A stretch of DNA of 61,810 bases, from positions 1 to 61,810 of the forward strand of contig CAXSBR010000018.1 of the NCBI GenBank assembly GCA_964236495.1, written 5' to 3'. Of this stretch, positions 1 to 8,986 are shown one piece after another. Source of the DNA: CAXSBR01 sp964236495. Lineage in GTDB: Bacteria > Actinomycetota > Actinomycetes > Mycobacteriales > Jatrophihabitantaceae. A program made the position numbers and the translations under genes. The notes beneath the pieces were generated by a model, which did no database searches, was not told where the DNA came from, and worked only from the letters and a program-made list of their open reading frames with translations. Numbering within the stretch: position 1 is the stretch's first letter; each line of letters opens with the position of its first letter.

Positions 1-57
1 GAGGGGGTCAAGATTCGATCGGCGTCAGGGGGTCAGTATTGGCTCGGCGTCGACACG
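1..57. mobile_element. Probable terminal end of an IS21-like element
   Basis: Two imperfect direct repeats of 25 bp lie side by side, each starting GGGGGTCA (at 3 and 28) and ending TCGGCGTC. Arrays of such terminal repeats are known at the ends of IS21-family elements. The homology of the adjacent malic enzyme stops exactly where these repeats begin, which fits an insertion. The element body lies outside the window, so no transposase is seen and the family is inferred. Confidence 0.45.
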
Positions 58-264
58 GTCGTGCACGCCGTTGAGATAGAGGTACTTGTGCAGGTCGCTG
101 GGCTGCTGCTGCAACTGCTTGTAGGCGCGAGCGGCCTGTTCGTCCAACGTTTCGACCGCGGCGGGCAGGCGGCCAGTGATTCCCAGCTCGGCACGCTCGT
201 CCAGAGTGAACGCGGTGTCCTTGTTCTGGAAGCGGTCCTGCAGGACGGTGGGCTTGGTAGCCAT
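25..264 (-). pseudogene. Malic enzyme N-terminal fragment, truncated
   Basis: Starting at an ATG with an upstream AGGAG, the 79-residue product begins MATKPTVLQDRFQNKDTAFT and continues through LGITGRLP, VETLDEQAARAY and DLHKYLYLNGVHDR. These match the N-terminal domain of the long NAD-type malic enzyme (malate to pyruvate plus CO2), usually over 500 residues. Similarity stops after 'HDR', and six to nine unrelated residues lead to a TGA inside the repeats at the window edge. Catalytic and NAD-binding parts are missing, so this is a disrupted gene. The rest may lie beyond an insertion to the left. Confidence 0.7.
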
Positions 265-685
265 GTTGATGCTCCTGTACTTGGCCGGATCAAGTCCGGT
301 GTGAGGGGCGGAAAGTGCAACCCGACGGTCTCGCGGGTCATTCACCGAAGCGACGGCAGTGGTCCAGCGTCGCAACGACGCGCTTACGGGGTGCGATTGG
401 CGACGCGCGGGGATCGACAGCAGATGGAAGCGCCGTGCAGTGGATGCGACAGCTGGCCGTAGATCGCGTTGCGCGGACTGAACGCACCGGCGCAGCGCCG
501 TGCTGAGATGTGAGGCGCTCAGCAACCAGGTCGCGACAGGTCACCAATGCAGTATCCGGTTGCGGGCTGAATTGCCCTGTGCACGGGGTGTTGTGCGCCG
601 TTGCAGGTCCGGACTGGCTGTTCCCCAGCCGCTGTTGACACTACACATGTCCGCGGACGGCCCTGGGCTGAAGCCGGCCGTCGAA
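265..685. other. Intergenic, no gene seen
   Basis: About 420 bp between the malic enzyme remnant and the DUF1275 gene. Open frames here are overlapping, arginine-rich shadow frames with no recognisable domain. The promoter of the former malic enzyme gene should be in the first part, but I see no clear operator or hairpin. Confidence 0.5.
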
Positions 686-1438
686 CTAAGGCGGCGGTGC
701 TGAGCTGACGGGCTGGCCCGCCGCTGGCTGCGGGCGGGGAATGACGTAGGCGGCCGCGGCGATGCCGAACAGCGCGGCGGCTACCAAACTGGCCCTGGTA
801 CCGATGTGAACGGTCATGAAACCGCCAACCAGTACGCCGGCCACGAAGCATCCCACTGCACCGGTCAGACGCAGCGCAACCACGAGGTCACGCCGGGCTC
901 GGCTGGCAAGCGCGGTCAGAATCGCGTCGACAGCGTGCAGTGAGTTCGTCGTCATCACTGTGGTCGTGAACGACGCCGGCCCTATGTGCTGAAACGCCGC
1001 GATCTGCATACCGGATGCGAACGCGATCGCAGTTGAGACCACCGCCGAAGGAAAGCCGTGCGGGAGGAACGCGACCACGGTCAATAGGACGATTTCGAAC
1101 GCCAATGTCGTCAGCTGTGCGGCTCGCACGTGCCCTTGGGCCCTAGCGCGCGATGTGGTCCGTCGGCCCAGCAACCACACCGAGACAATGCCGACGACGA
1201 AGGCGATGAACGCGGCGAGCGGACGCCAGAACTCGACGGTCTGTGGATGGAACATTCCGACCCCGATGAGCACGAGGTTGCCGGTCATCGCCTCCGCGAA
1301 GACATGCCCATGCGCGAGGAACGTGTAGATGTCGACGAAACCGGTCGCCACCAGCAGCGCCGATCCGGCCAGCAGCGGCGGTGCGGAGTCAGACGCTGCC
1401 GCGGACGTGGCGGCCGACTTTCCAGTTAGATCTGCCAA
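686..1438 (-). CDS. YoaK/DUF1275 family membrane protein
   Basis: The 250-residue protein has about six hydrophobic segments and the family signature blocks: ATGFVDIYTFLAHGHVFAEAMTGN near residue 30, then ASGMQIAAFQ and FTTTVMTTNSLHAV around residues 145-170. DUF1275 proteins are inner-membrane proteins of unknown function. The apparent start is TTG, four bases after the stop of the upstream SDR gene, so the two are probably co-transcribed and translationally coupled. No strong ribosome binding site is visible. Family assignment is firm; any role with the SDR is inference. Confidence 0.85.
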   Translation of the reverse strand: MADLTGKSAATSAAASDSAPPLLAGSALLVATGFVDIYTFLAHGHVFAEAMTGNLVLIGVGMFHPQTVEFWRPLAAFIAFVVGIVSVWLLGRRTTSRARAQGHVRAAQLTTLAFEIVLLTVVAFLPHGFPSAVVSTAIAFASGMQIAAFQHIGPASFTTTVMTTNSLHAVDAILTALASRARRDLVVALRLTGAVGCFVAGVLVGGFMTVHIGTRASLVAAALFGIAAAAYVIPRPQPAAGQPVSSAPPP

Positions 1439-1441
1439 GGG

Positions 1442-2335
1442 TCAGAACGCGCCGTGCGCACTGTCGCCGCCGGTCGCGGCGAAGGACGTGCCCGACACCA
1501 TCCGGGCGGCGTCGGAGGCCAAGAAGGCAACCAGAGGAGCCACATCCTCGGGTTCCACCCACGGCACCCCGAGCGGGGTCTTCTTGGTCAGTCCGTCGAC
1601 GGCCGCGGCCTCGTCCTTCGTCTCGTCGCCGCTGGACTTCCCGCCACCGTCCTCGATGGCCTGGAGGTAGCGCTGTTCGTGGCGGGTGAGTGCGGTGTTC
1701 ACCAAGCCGGGGATGACAGCGTTGACAGTGACCCCGAAGGCCCCCAGTTCCAGCGCCGCCGACTTCATCAAGCCGAGCAGGCCCCACTTCGAAGCCGAAT
1801 ACGAGCTGCCGAACTTGGTGCCGTGCTGGCCTTGCGTCGAGGAGGTGATGATCAGGCGGCCTGCAGCGCTCTTGATCAGCAACGGCGCGAAGACGCGCAC
1901 CACATTCGCTGTGCCGGTGAGGTTGACGTCGATCTGATCGTGCCAGTCGGCGTCTTCCATCTCGAGCAGCGGTTTGAAGGCTTGAATGCCCGCGTTGGCG
2001 TGCACGATGTCGACGCCGCCCCAGCTCTGCTCCACGCTCGCGGCCGCCTCGCGAACCGCGGCAATGTCGCGTTGGTCGACCCGCAGTGACATCCACCGGC
2101 GTCCGAGCTCGCTGACCATGCGTCCTGTTTCGTCCAGCTCGGTTTGGGTCGCCGGTGCGAAATCCAGGATCGGGCTCACCGGACCGACGATGTCGATGCC
2201 AACGATGTCGGCACCGGCTTGGGCAAGCGCGACCGTACTGGCTCGTCCGATGCCACGTGCGGCCCCGGTCACTACAGCGATTCGACCGCTGAGATCAGTC
2301 AAGCGATTCGTGGAGTTCGAAGTGGAAGAAGTCAA
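1442..2335 (-). CDS. Short-chain dehydrogenase/reductase, extended insert type
   Basis: A classical SDR of 297 residues: nucleotide-binding TGAARGIG near residue 22, NAG motif (HANAGI), catalytic Ser in ITSST, and YSASK for the Tyr-Lys pair. A segment after strand 2 (GPVSPILDFAPATQTELDET) is longer than usual and resembles mycofactocin-coupled SDRs, which hold NAD tightly; no mycofactocin genes are in the window, so this is tentative. Start is TTG, supported by GAAGGG eight bases upstream. First gene of a likely operon with the DUF1275 gene, and divergent from the tautomerase gene. Substrate unknown. Confidence 0.85.
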   Translation of the reverse strand: MTSSTSNSTNRLTDLSGRIAVVTGAARGIGRASTVALAQAGADIVGIDIVGPVSPILDFAPATQTELDETGRMVSELGRRWMSLRVDQRDIAAVREAAASVEQSWGGVDIVHANAGIQAFKPLLEMEDADWHDQIDVNLTGTANVVRVFAPLLIKSAAGRLIITSSTQGQHGTKFGSSYSASKWGLLGLMKSAALELGAFGVTVNAVIPGLVNTALTRHEQRYLQAIEDGGGKSSGDETKDEAAAVDGLTKKTPLGVPWVEPEDVAPLVAFLASDAARMVSGTSFAATGGDSAHGAF

Positions 2336-2559
2336 CGTCGATTCCCTTCAAGAAGGGGTTACTTGGATACATCGGCAACGCAGCGCCTGTCACTGCGCGT
2401 GCGCCTCGTCGCGGTCAGGAGCACGTCGACGCTGCCCTTTCGGGTACCACCCGAGCAGTACGGTGACTTTGGTCGGCGCACCGCAGAACACGGCCGCTCA
2501 ACGTTGCCGTCGGCTGACCGTCGACTGCAATCCATTCTCTACTACAGAAAGAATCAACT

Positions 2560-2949
2560 GTGCCCCTGGTTCGCATAGACCTCATCGAGGGACGCACGGA
2601 CGAACAGGTCAGCACGATCGCCGACACCGTCCAGCAGGTGATGGTGGACGTGTTCGCCGCGCCCGAGCGCGATCGCTACCAGGTGATCCATGAACACAAG
2701 CCCGGACGCATCATCGCCCAGGACACCGGGCTCGGATTCGAGCGCACCGACGGCGTGGTCGTCATTCAGGTGACCGAACAGGGCCGCGACGACGATCAGA
2801 AGAAAGCGCTGTACCGCGCGTTGGCCGATCGGCTCGAGGTCGAGGCGGGCGTCCGCCCACAGGACTTGATCGTCTCGGTGGTGGCCAATACGGCGGCCGA
2901 CTGGTCCTTCGGGCTCGGTCGCGCGCAGTTCCTCGAAGGCGATTTGTAA
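2560..2949 (+). CDS. Tautomerase family protein
   Basis: The 129-residue product begins M-PLVRIDLIEGRTDEQ, so removal of the initiator Met exposes the N-terminal proline that serves as general base in the tautomerase superfamily. The length is about double that of 4-oxalocrotonate tautomerase subunits and resembles the longer fused members. Start is GTG after an AGAAAG site. It is divergent from the SDR at 1442-2335, and the two may share a regulatory region of about 220 bp. The true substrate is not evident. Confidence 0.8.
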   Translation: MPLVRIDLIEGRTDEQVSTIADTVQQVMVDVFAAPERDRYQVIHEHKPGRIIAQDTGLGFERTDGVVVIQVTEQGRDDDQKKALYRALADRLEVEAGVRPQDLIVSVVANTAADWSFGLGRAQFLEGDL

Positions 2950-3095
2950 CGACCGACGGTCAACCGCGCAATCGATCTCTGCGCGTCCACGGCGTATCGG
3001 GGCGTCTGAGTCAGCGATTGTTGCGGTACGACGACGAGGCCGACGACGCCCCCAAATGTGGATGATCAGGACAGCGATGCCGCGGTAATCGTGCG

Positions 3096-4019
3096 CTACG
3101 CGTCAGCCCGGACTGAGGCGCGGTACTCACTCGGCGCGAGACCGCGGCAGCGGCGAAACGCCCGGCTGAAGGCGTGTGCCGATGTATAACCGACCGCGGT
3201 GGCCACCGCATCGACTCTGGCATTGGTTTCGCGCAACTGGATAGCGGCGAGGTCCATGCGCCAACGGGTCAGGTAGGCGCCCGGCGTTTCTCCGGTCGCG
3301 GCAGGGAAACGCCGGGACAGGGTGGCCCGAGACACTTGGATGGCGCTGGCGAGCGTCGCGGTAGTCCAAGGGCGTTCCGGTCGCTCATGCAACAGCGCCA
3401 GGGCATCGCGTGCGATCGGATCGGCGATCGCGGCCAGCACCGAGGGTGGGCGCTCGGTCTGGTGGTCGCCCAGCCAGGCGCGAACGAACTGGACGAGCAG
3501 CAGATCGACGAGACTGTTCACTGCTGCGGTAGTGCCGAACTGCGGATGGGCAAGCTCGGCAACGAGCAACCGCACGGTGGCATCAAGTGACGGGTTGTCG
3601 TTGCCGGTCACGAAAAGCGGCTCCGTGAGCGCACCGAGCACCGCAGCGGACACGTGCATGTCCTGCTCGTAGTGCAGGGTGAGCATTCGAGTCTGCACCG
3701 GGGCAGACCCGAGTCGCATCACCGTGCCCACCGTTCTCGCTCGCGCGGCCGAGGCGGCATCGCAGGCACCCATCGAGACACCCGGTTCACTGGCCAATCC
3801 GTGCGGCACCTGCGCCGGAACCAGCACGACGTCCCCGGCCTTCAACAGCCGTAGCGGCCGGCTCGGATCGTTGAGCCAGGCGGCGCCTGCGGTGACTGCG
3901 TGCAGGGTAGCGCCGGCATGGTCGTCGAGCCACAGCCCCCAGGTACCACCGGCGTCCATGCGCGTGCCCACGCTTCTGCGGGCGCCGGAGACACGAAGGG
4001 CGTCCGCGAGAATGTCCAT
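3096..4019 (-). CDS. AraC family transcriptional regulator with cupin domain
   Basis: Starting at ATG 4019 (MDILADALRV), the 307-residue protein has an N-terminal cupin_6-type sensing domain (residues about 5-170, with GDVVLVPAQVPHGL) and a C-terminal pair of AraC helix-turn-helices (WTTATLASAIQVSRATLSRRF and VDAVATAVGYTSAHAFSRAFRR). A longer upstream frame exists but is arginine-rich and lacks similarity, so the shorter start is preferred. It lies 86 bp downstream of an SDR gene on the same strand and probably regulates it or the neighbourhood. Ligand unknown. Confidence 0.88.
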   Translation of the reverse strand: MDILADALRVSGARRSVGTRMDAGGTWGLWLDDHAGATLHAVTAGAAWLNDPSRPLRLLKAGDVVLVPAQVPHGLASEPGVSMGACDAASAARARTVGTVMRLGSAPVQTRMLTLHYEQDMHVSAAVLGALTEPLFVTGNDNPSLDATVRLLVAELAHPQFGTTAAVNSLVDLLLVQFVRAWLGDHQTERPPSVLAAIADPIARDALALLHERPERPWTTATLASAIQVSRATLSRRFPAATGETPGAYLTRWRMDLAAIQLRETNARVDAVATAVGYTSAHAFSRAFRRCRGLAPSEYRASVRADA

Positions 4020-4105
4020 GGCCCAATCATGCCTGCGCCTGCGCGGACAACCGTTGGCGCGCAGGACGTGACCCACGTCGGCACGGGCGGCCCGGGCAGG
4101 ACAGA

Positions 4106-4798
4106 TCACACCCGCAGCGGACCTGTCGTCGAAGCCACCGCGGCCTTCGCGAGACGGCTCATCTCGTCGGCGACGATCTCCACCTCGCCGCTTTCCAGAC
4201 CGTCGAGGGTGATCCGCGCGAACTCGGCGGGGTCCATCTTCTCCATGTCGACCGCGGCGGACATGTCGGTGTCGACCATGCCGACGTGGGCGCCGACCAC
4301 CTGCGTTCCGTGCGGTTCGAGTTCCAGTCGGATGCCGTTGGTGAGACTCCACTGCGCGGACTTGCTCACGGCGTATGACCCGCTGCCGGGAAAGCTGAAC
4401 CACGAGGCGGCGGACAAGACGTTGACAATCGCGCCGCCGCCGTTACTCGACAGGATCGGCGCAAAGGCGCGGACTACGGACAGGGTGCCGAACAAGTTCG
4501 TATCGATCTCTGCGCGCATGCGATCGAGATCGCCGTCGATGAGCGATTGAGCGTGGGCGATACCGGCGTTGTTGATCAGTAACGTGACGTCGGGCGCGGC
4601 CGACGCCGCAGCCGCCACCGACGCCGGGTCGCAGACATCGACGGCAAGTGGCACCACGCCGGGCGTGGTGATCCGGGAGACGTCACGGCTGCCGGCATAC
4701 ACCTTCGCCGCGCCGCGAGCCTGGAGCGCCGAGACGAATTGTTTGCCAATTCCGCGGTTGGCGCCAGTCACGAGGGCAACTGCGTTTTCGATCTTCAT
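4106..4798 (-). CDS. Short-chain dehydrogenase/reductase
   Basis: A 230-residue classical SDR with TGANRGIG near residue 11, NNAG at about 77 and YAVSK for the catalytic Tyr-Lys. It is close to the FabG-like 'SDR family oxidoreductase' group that often pairs with AraC or TetR regulators. Start ATG has GTGAAG just upstream. The palindrome CATATATATG at 4832-4841, in the promoter zone, is a possible regulator site. Substrate unknown. Confidence 0.87.
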   Translation of the reverse strand: MKIENAVALVTGANRGIGKQFVSALQARGAAKVYAGSRDVSRITTPGVVPLAVDVCDPASVAAAASAAPDVTLLINNAGIAHAQSLIDGDLDRMRAEIDTNLFGTLSVVRAFAPILSSNGGGAIVNVLSAASWFSFPGSGSYAVSKSAQWSLTNGIRLELEPHGTQVVGAHVGMVDTDMSAAVDMEKMDPAEFARITLDGLESGEVEIVADEMSRLAKAAVASTTGPLRV

Positions 4799-5149
4799 CG
4801 CTTCACCAAACTTGTCGAGTTACGGAGACGTCATATATATGTGTAGCCAACCATTTCTGGCGTCGGCGAACGTTGCCGTCTGCGTCACAGCGGTGTGTGC
4901 CTGCGTCAGATCTCGCTCTGCGTCCCGACCTGGCGAACCGTTCACGACGGTAACCATCTACCTCGCCGCGGGTGCGGCAAAATCAAGGCACACGGCACCG
5001 CCATTGACGCAATAAGGCCTATCGGCTGACACCGCAGGCCGTAGGTTTCTGTCAACTACTTCGCAAACAGCGTTAGTAGCGGTTGCGTTCACCCGGCGAC
5101 TTCAAGGTGTCTCGCGGCTTCGAAATCGGGGAAGGGACACCACAAAACC
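4799..5149. promoter_or_regulatory. Divergent intergenic region with AT-rich palindrome
   Basis: About 350 bp between the divergently transcribed SDR and lipase genes. The decamer palindrome CATATATATG at 4832-4841 stands out as AT-rich in a GC-rich context and lies 34 bp upstream of the SDR start, where a -10 region or repressor site would be. No other strong element is seen. Assignment as an operator is inference. Confidence 0.35.
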
Positions 5150-6442
5150 ATGCTTACAACACACGTCAGAAAACGACGACAAATCGTCGCGGCCGGCGCC
5201 GGCGTGGCGCTCGTCGCGGTACTCACCCCGTACGGCGTGGCCAGCGCAGCCGACTCGGCGCCCAGCGCCTCGAGCGCCCTGCCCACGGCCAGTTCGTCAG
5301 CGGCATCTCCTGCGACGAAGATTGCGGGCAAGCTGCACGTCACGGCAACGCCATGGGGTGAACCCTCCACGTTCCGGGCAACCGCCCGTCTGCTGGTCCA
5401 TGACATGCCCGCGAGCAGGGGTGGCACGACTCGCGCCACTACCTTGTTGTTCGTTCCTCGTGGCAAAGCTCCAGTGGGTGGTTGGCCGACTGTTGCGTGG
5501 TCGCACGGCACCACCACACCGGGACAGCGAGCCTGCGCACCCAGCTTGACGCCCGACGATCTTGATGGGGGCCTCACCCGCGACGGGTTCGCCAGCAGCT
5601 ACTCCTACGAGATCGGCCACATCGTCAATTCCGGTTACGCGGTCGTTGCTCCGGACTTCGAGGGACTCGGCCCGGTCGCGACCGTGCCCTACCCCTACTT
5701 CGGTGCTGCCAGCGCCGCCCGGTCGTTGATCAGCGGCGTAGAGGCTGCCAGGGAGATCGATCCGTCGCTGTCGAACCGCTTCGCCGTCGTCGGTCACTCC
5801 GAAGGCGCGCACGGCGTGCTCGGCGTCGAGGCGCACATGAAGGAAGCTCCGGAGCTGCGTCTGACGGGAACCGTGGCGCTGGCTCCCTACGGCTCGATCA
5901 AGAAACTGGTATCCAAATTCGCCCGCATGGGGCGCACCGGCAAAGGCGTAGCCGCGTCGGTAGGAACGACCAATGCGCAGTTCAACGTCGCGCTGATGGC
6001 CGTGGCCCTGCAAGCCCAGTCGCCGAAGTGGAACGCCAGCGCGATCATGGGCAACGATCTCAAGCGGCTACTGCCGAAGTTCAAGACACTGTGCTCGGTG
6101 GGAGCCGTCGCTCTGATCGCGAACGCAATCAAGGCCAAGAGCTCGGGCACTTTCGCGGGATACAAACGGGGCTGGGCCCACAACCCGCAGATGAAGGCAT
6201 TCCTGGCTGCCAACGACACCGCTGTCCAGCCTGGCTTCACGCTGCACCGACCGATTCTCATCGCGCAGGGAACTGCCGACACATTCGTGCTGAAATCCCT
6301 CACTTCGGCCTTGGTGGCCAAGCTGCACCGTAAGCACGCGCCGGTCACCTACCGCACTTATGCCGGTGACGATCACTTCAGTGTTATCAAGGACGCCACC
6401 CCGGCCGTACTCACCTTTTTGCGCAGCTTGTTCCGACGCTGA
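5150..6442 (+). CDS. Secreted lipase-family alpha/beta hydrolase
   Basis: The 430-residue protein starts with a basic stretch and a hydrophobic segment (VRKRRQIVAAGAGVALVAVL) followed by VASAADS, a probable signal peptide cut near residue 33. The body has VAWSHGTTT as the likely oxyanion region and GHSEG with nucleophile Ser at about residue 217, as in secretory (LIP-type) lipases and esterases. The C-terminal DDHF supplies a candidate catalytic His. A GGGAAGGGA site lies upstream. It is followed by a close paralogue lacking the signal peptide, indicating tandem duplication. Confidence 0.85.
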   Translation: MLTTHVRKRRQIVAAGAGVALVAVLTPYGVASAADSAPSASSALPTASSSAASPATKIAGKLHVTATPWGEPSTFRATARLLVHDMPASRGGTTRATTLLFVPRGKAPVGGWPTVAWSHGTTTPGQRACAPSLTPDDLDGGLTRDGFASSYSYEIGHIVNSGYAVVAPDFEGLGPVATVPYPYFGAASAARSLISGVEAAREIDPSLSNRFAVVGHSEGAHGVLGVEAHMKEAPELRLTGTVALAPYGSIKKLVSKFARMGRTGKGVAASVGTTNAQFNVALMAVALQAQSPKWNASAIMGNDLKRLLPKFKTLCSVGAVALIANAIKAKSSGTFAGYKRGWAHNPQMKAFLAANDTAVQPGFTLHRPILIAQGTADTFVLKSLTSALVAKLHRKHAPVTYRTYAGDDHFSVIKDATPAVLTFLRSLFRR

Positions 6443-6451
6443 GCCAGGCGA

Positions 6452-6488
6452 GTTCGCGCGCCGGCAACCGGATAGCTGGCGCGCGAAC
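6452..6488. terminator. Hairpin between the tandem lipase genes
   Basis: A perfect 11-bp stem (GTTCGCGCGCC at 6452-6462 pairing with 6478-6488) with a 15-nt loop starts about 10 bases after the first lipase stop codon. There is no T-run, so it could be a terminator, an mRNA stabiliser or an attenuator that lowers expression of the second lipase. Confidence 0.5.
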
Positions 6489-6548
6489 AGCAGGGCGTTT
6501 GGTCACCATTTCCGCACTCTTCGGCCCGTCCAATCGAAGGAGCAGCAC

Positions 6549-7739
6549 ATGTCAGTCACGTCTCCGCCCGAAATCCTGCGCGTAAGCCCGGCTGCGGGTG
6601 ACCTGATCTCCGCGGCGCCGTTCGAGGTTCCCGACGGCATCGACGCCCAGGCGCTGCTTCTCACGCACTACATGCCCAGCGTCGGTGGGGACATGACTCC
6701 GGCTACGACGCTCCTGTTCGTGCCGCAGGCGCCGGCGCCTGCTGGGGGGTGGCCGGTAGTTGCGTGGGCGCACGGCACTACCACCGGTGGGCAGAAGCTG
6801 CGCGCGCCCAGCCTGTCGGCCACCCTCGACGGCGATCTGACCGCGGGCGGGTACGTCACTCGCTACGTGTGGGTGATCGGCTCGCTGGTGGCCGCCGGGT
6901 ACGCCGTGGTCGCACCTGACCTCGAGGGGTTGGGAGCAGCGGCGAGCGTTCCGGCGCCGTACTTCGTCGCCTCGAGCCTGGCCCGGTCACTGCTGTCGGG
7001 CGTGCGTGCTGCGCATCATGCGAGCACTCAGCTTTCGACCACCCAGCTTTCGTCCACCCAGCTTTCGACTAGGTGGGCGGCGATGGGTCACTCCGAGGGC
7101 GGCCACGGCGCACTGTCGGTGGAGAGCCACCTGAACGAAGCCGCCGACCTGAGCTACGCCGGCACAGTGGCGTTCGCGCCGCTCAACTCCGTCGCCGGCA
7201 TCGTCGACTTTCACGGCGCCCGCGCGTCGAGCGACCCGGACAGTGCGGTGGACTCGGTGGTGCAGCAGAACTTCAATGTGGGTCTTCTGGCGACGGGGCT
7301 GCACGTCGAGCAACCGCAGTTCGAACTCAGCACCATCATGGGTTCGGACCTTGAGCAATTGCTGCCTTCCTTCACGACCAAGGGGTCGGTCGACATCGTT
7401 GCCGACATCACCGAAGCCGTCCGGGCCAAAACCGTCGGCGCGTTCTCGGGCTTCGATCCGAACTGGGCTCACGTGCCCGTCATGAGCGCCTTCCTCGCGG
7501 CCAACGACCCGGCGGAAACGCCGGGCTTCACCCTCGAGCACCCGACGCTGATTCTGCAAGGAGGCAGAGACGTCTCGGTGCCCGAGCCGATGACAGCGGC
7601 CTTCACCGAGAAACTGATCGCTGCCCGAGCTCCGGTTATCTACCGTTCCTACCCTGAAGCCGACCACTTCACCGTCGTTCCGGAGGCAATGCCGGCGGCG
7701 TTGGATTTCCTGGCCCGCCATCTGTCGAAGGCCACGTAG
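6549..7739 (+). CDS. Lipase-family alpha/beta hydrolase, paralogue without signal peptide
   Basis: The ATG at 6549 follows GAAGGAGCAGCAC, giving a 396-residue protein. It aligns along its length with the preceding secreted lipase: VVAWAHGTTTGGQK, GYAVVAPDLEGLG, nucleophile elbow MGHSEGGHG (Ser about 182), PNWAHVPVMSAFLAANDPAETPGFTL, and a final ADHF His. No signal peptide is visible, so it is probably cytoplasmic or exported otherwise. A loop just before the nucleophile is lengthened by a 15-bp tandem repeat (7024-7068) coding for a TQLS-rich stretch, absent from the paralogue. Confidence 0.82.
   Translation: MSVTSPPEILRVSPAAGDLISAAPFEVPDGIDAQALLLTHYMPSVGGDMTPATTLLFVPQAPAPAGGWPVVAWAHGTTTGGQKLRAPSLSATLDGDLTAGGYVTRYVWVIGSLVAAGYAVVAPDLEGLGAAASVPAPYFVASSLARSLLSGVRAAHHASTQLSTTQLSSTQLSTRWAAMGHSEGGHGALSVESHLNEAADLSYAGTVAFAPLNSVAGIVDFHGARASSDPDSAVDSVVQQNFNVGLLATGLHVEQPQFELSTIMGSDLEQLLPSFTTKGSVDIVADITEAVRAKTVGAFSGFDPNWAHVPVMSAFLAANDPAETPGFTLEHPTLILQGGRDVSVPEPMTAAFTEKLIAARAPVIYRSYPEADHFTVVPEAMPAALDFLARHLSKAT
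7024..7068 (+). repeat. 15-bp tandem repeat inside a lipase gene (3 copies)
   Basis: Three in-frame units of CAC(C/T)CAGCTTTCG(A/T)C encode the repeated peptide STQLS. The period is a multiple of three, so copy number changes would keep the frame and change loop length near the catalytic serine. Confidence 0.9.
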
Positions 7740-7856
7740 CCCACTCCGACGTCATGCGACGGCGACGGCCACCTCGCAAGTTCGGTGGATGCCGCCATCT
7801 CACTGCACTGCCTCGAATCGGACGGCGACTCCATCGACCAGAAAGCGACTTCCACA

Positions 7857-8726
7857 ATGACGTCCTACCCGCAGAACGCCCCGACGCCAGTGCTTTGGGC
7901 AGCCACAGTGCGCAACCGTTCCTTGACCGATCGAGTGGTGGCCGCGCAGGCCGGTGGATTCACGGCGCAGTCCGTCTTTCCCAGCCACATCACCTCCTGG
8001 CTCGCCGAGGGGCAGACCTTGCCCGAGATTCGCGAGCAAGCGCGGGCAGGCGACGCGCCGATCACCATTCTCGATCCGTTCACGCGGTGGCTGCCGGGTT
8101 GGCAGCTGCCCGCATACATGAACGCCGACGAGCGCGCGTTCCAGATCACTGACGAGCCGACATTCTTCGAGTACGCAGCGCAGTTGCAGGTGGAGAGCAT
8201 GTCCGTCATCGACGGCATCGGCCAGCGCAACGACCTGAGCGACGTCATCACCGCCTTCCAACGCATGTGTGACAAAGCGCGGGAAGTAGGCATGCGCGTG
8301 CAGCTCGAGTTCATGCCGTTCGGCAGCATCCCCGACCTGGCCACGGGGTGGGAGGTCGTGCGCCGAGCGGATCGGGACAACGGTGGACTGGTCTTGGACA
8401 CCTACCACTACTTCCGCGGCTACCCCGACCTCGAGCTGCTGGCCGGAATACCCGGTGAGAAGTTTTTCGCCGTCCAGGTCTGCGACGCCACCGAGGCCGT
8501 CCAGGGCGGCTCGCTGTATAACGACCAGATGCATTCCCGCGTCACTCCGGGCGAGGGTGACTTTCCGCTGACCAAACTGATGCGCACCCTGCAGTCGATC
8601 GGCGGGCTCACCCAAGTGGGGCCCGAGCTGTTCTCCGACGAGGCCGACGCCCTACCCGCCGCCGAGTTGGGAGCTCACGTGGCCGAGGCCATGCGCCGAT
8701 TGCTCGCGACGTCAGCGCACGTTTAA
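7857..8726 (+). CDS. Sugar phosphate isomerase/epimerase family (TIM barrel)
   Basis: Starting at the ATG before TSYPQNAP, the 289-residue protein matches the xylose-isomerase-like TIM barrel family (AP endonuclease family 2 fold). Metal-ligand type segments are visible: LEFMPFG (Glu), LDTYHYFR (Asp and His), and GEGDFPL near the C-terminus. Such enzymes act on sugars or inositol-type substrates with a divalent metal. It follows the lipases on the same strand by about 117 bp. Substrate is not evident. Confidence 0.8.
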   Translation: MTSYPQNAPTPVLWAATVRNRSLTDRVVAAQAGGFTAQSVFPSHITSWLAEGQTLPEIREQARAGDAPITILDPFTRWLPGWQLPAYMNADERAFQITDEPTFFEYAAQLQVESMSVIDGIGQRNDLSDVITAFQRMCDKAREVGMRVQLEFMPFGSIPDLATGWEVVRRADRDNGGLVLDTYHYFRGYPDLELLAGIPGEKFFAVQVCDATEAVQGGSLYNDQMHSRVTPGEGDFPLTKLMRTLQSIGGLTQVGPELFSDEADALPAAELGAHVAEAMRRLLATSAHV

Positions 8727-8986
8727 CGAAGCAGACGAGACCGCGGCATGCTTGGGTCATCGTCATGCGGCCAGGCTAAGAACCGACCTGTTCGTCACCA
8801 TCCATGTTTGGTCAACCGGACATGCACCAAGTGATCGGACTGTCGTCGGTGGTTCGTCATGCTTTGCCCAGGGCCGGCGACTGACCAGCAGGCACGAATG
8901 GCGCAGTCCCAAATATCGGGCTATCGAGCCGTAATAACGACTTGCGTCACTCGCTCGGTTCACGTGCTGACGCCTTTGATAAACCG

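Noticed and set aside
25..525. A 166-codon protein including the malic enzyme piece
   Set aside because: The first 87 codons are Arg/Ser-rich without similarity; an ATG with a ribosome binding site at 264 marks the real start.
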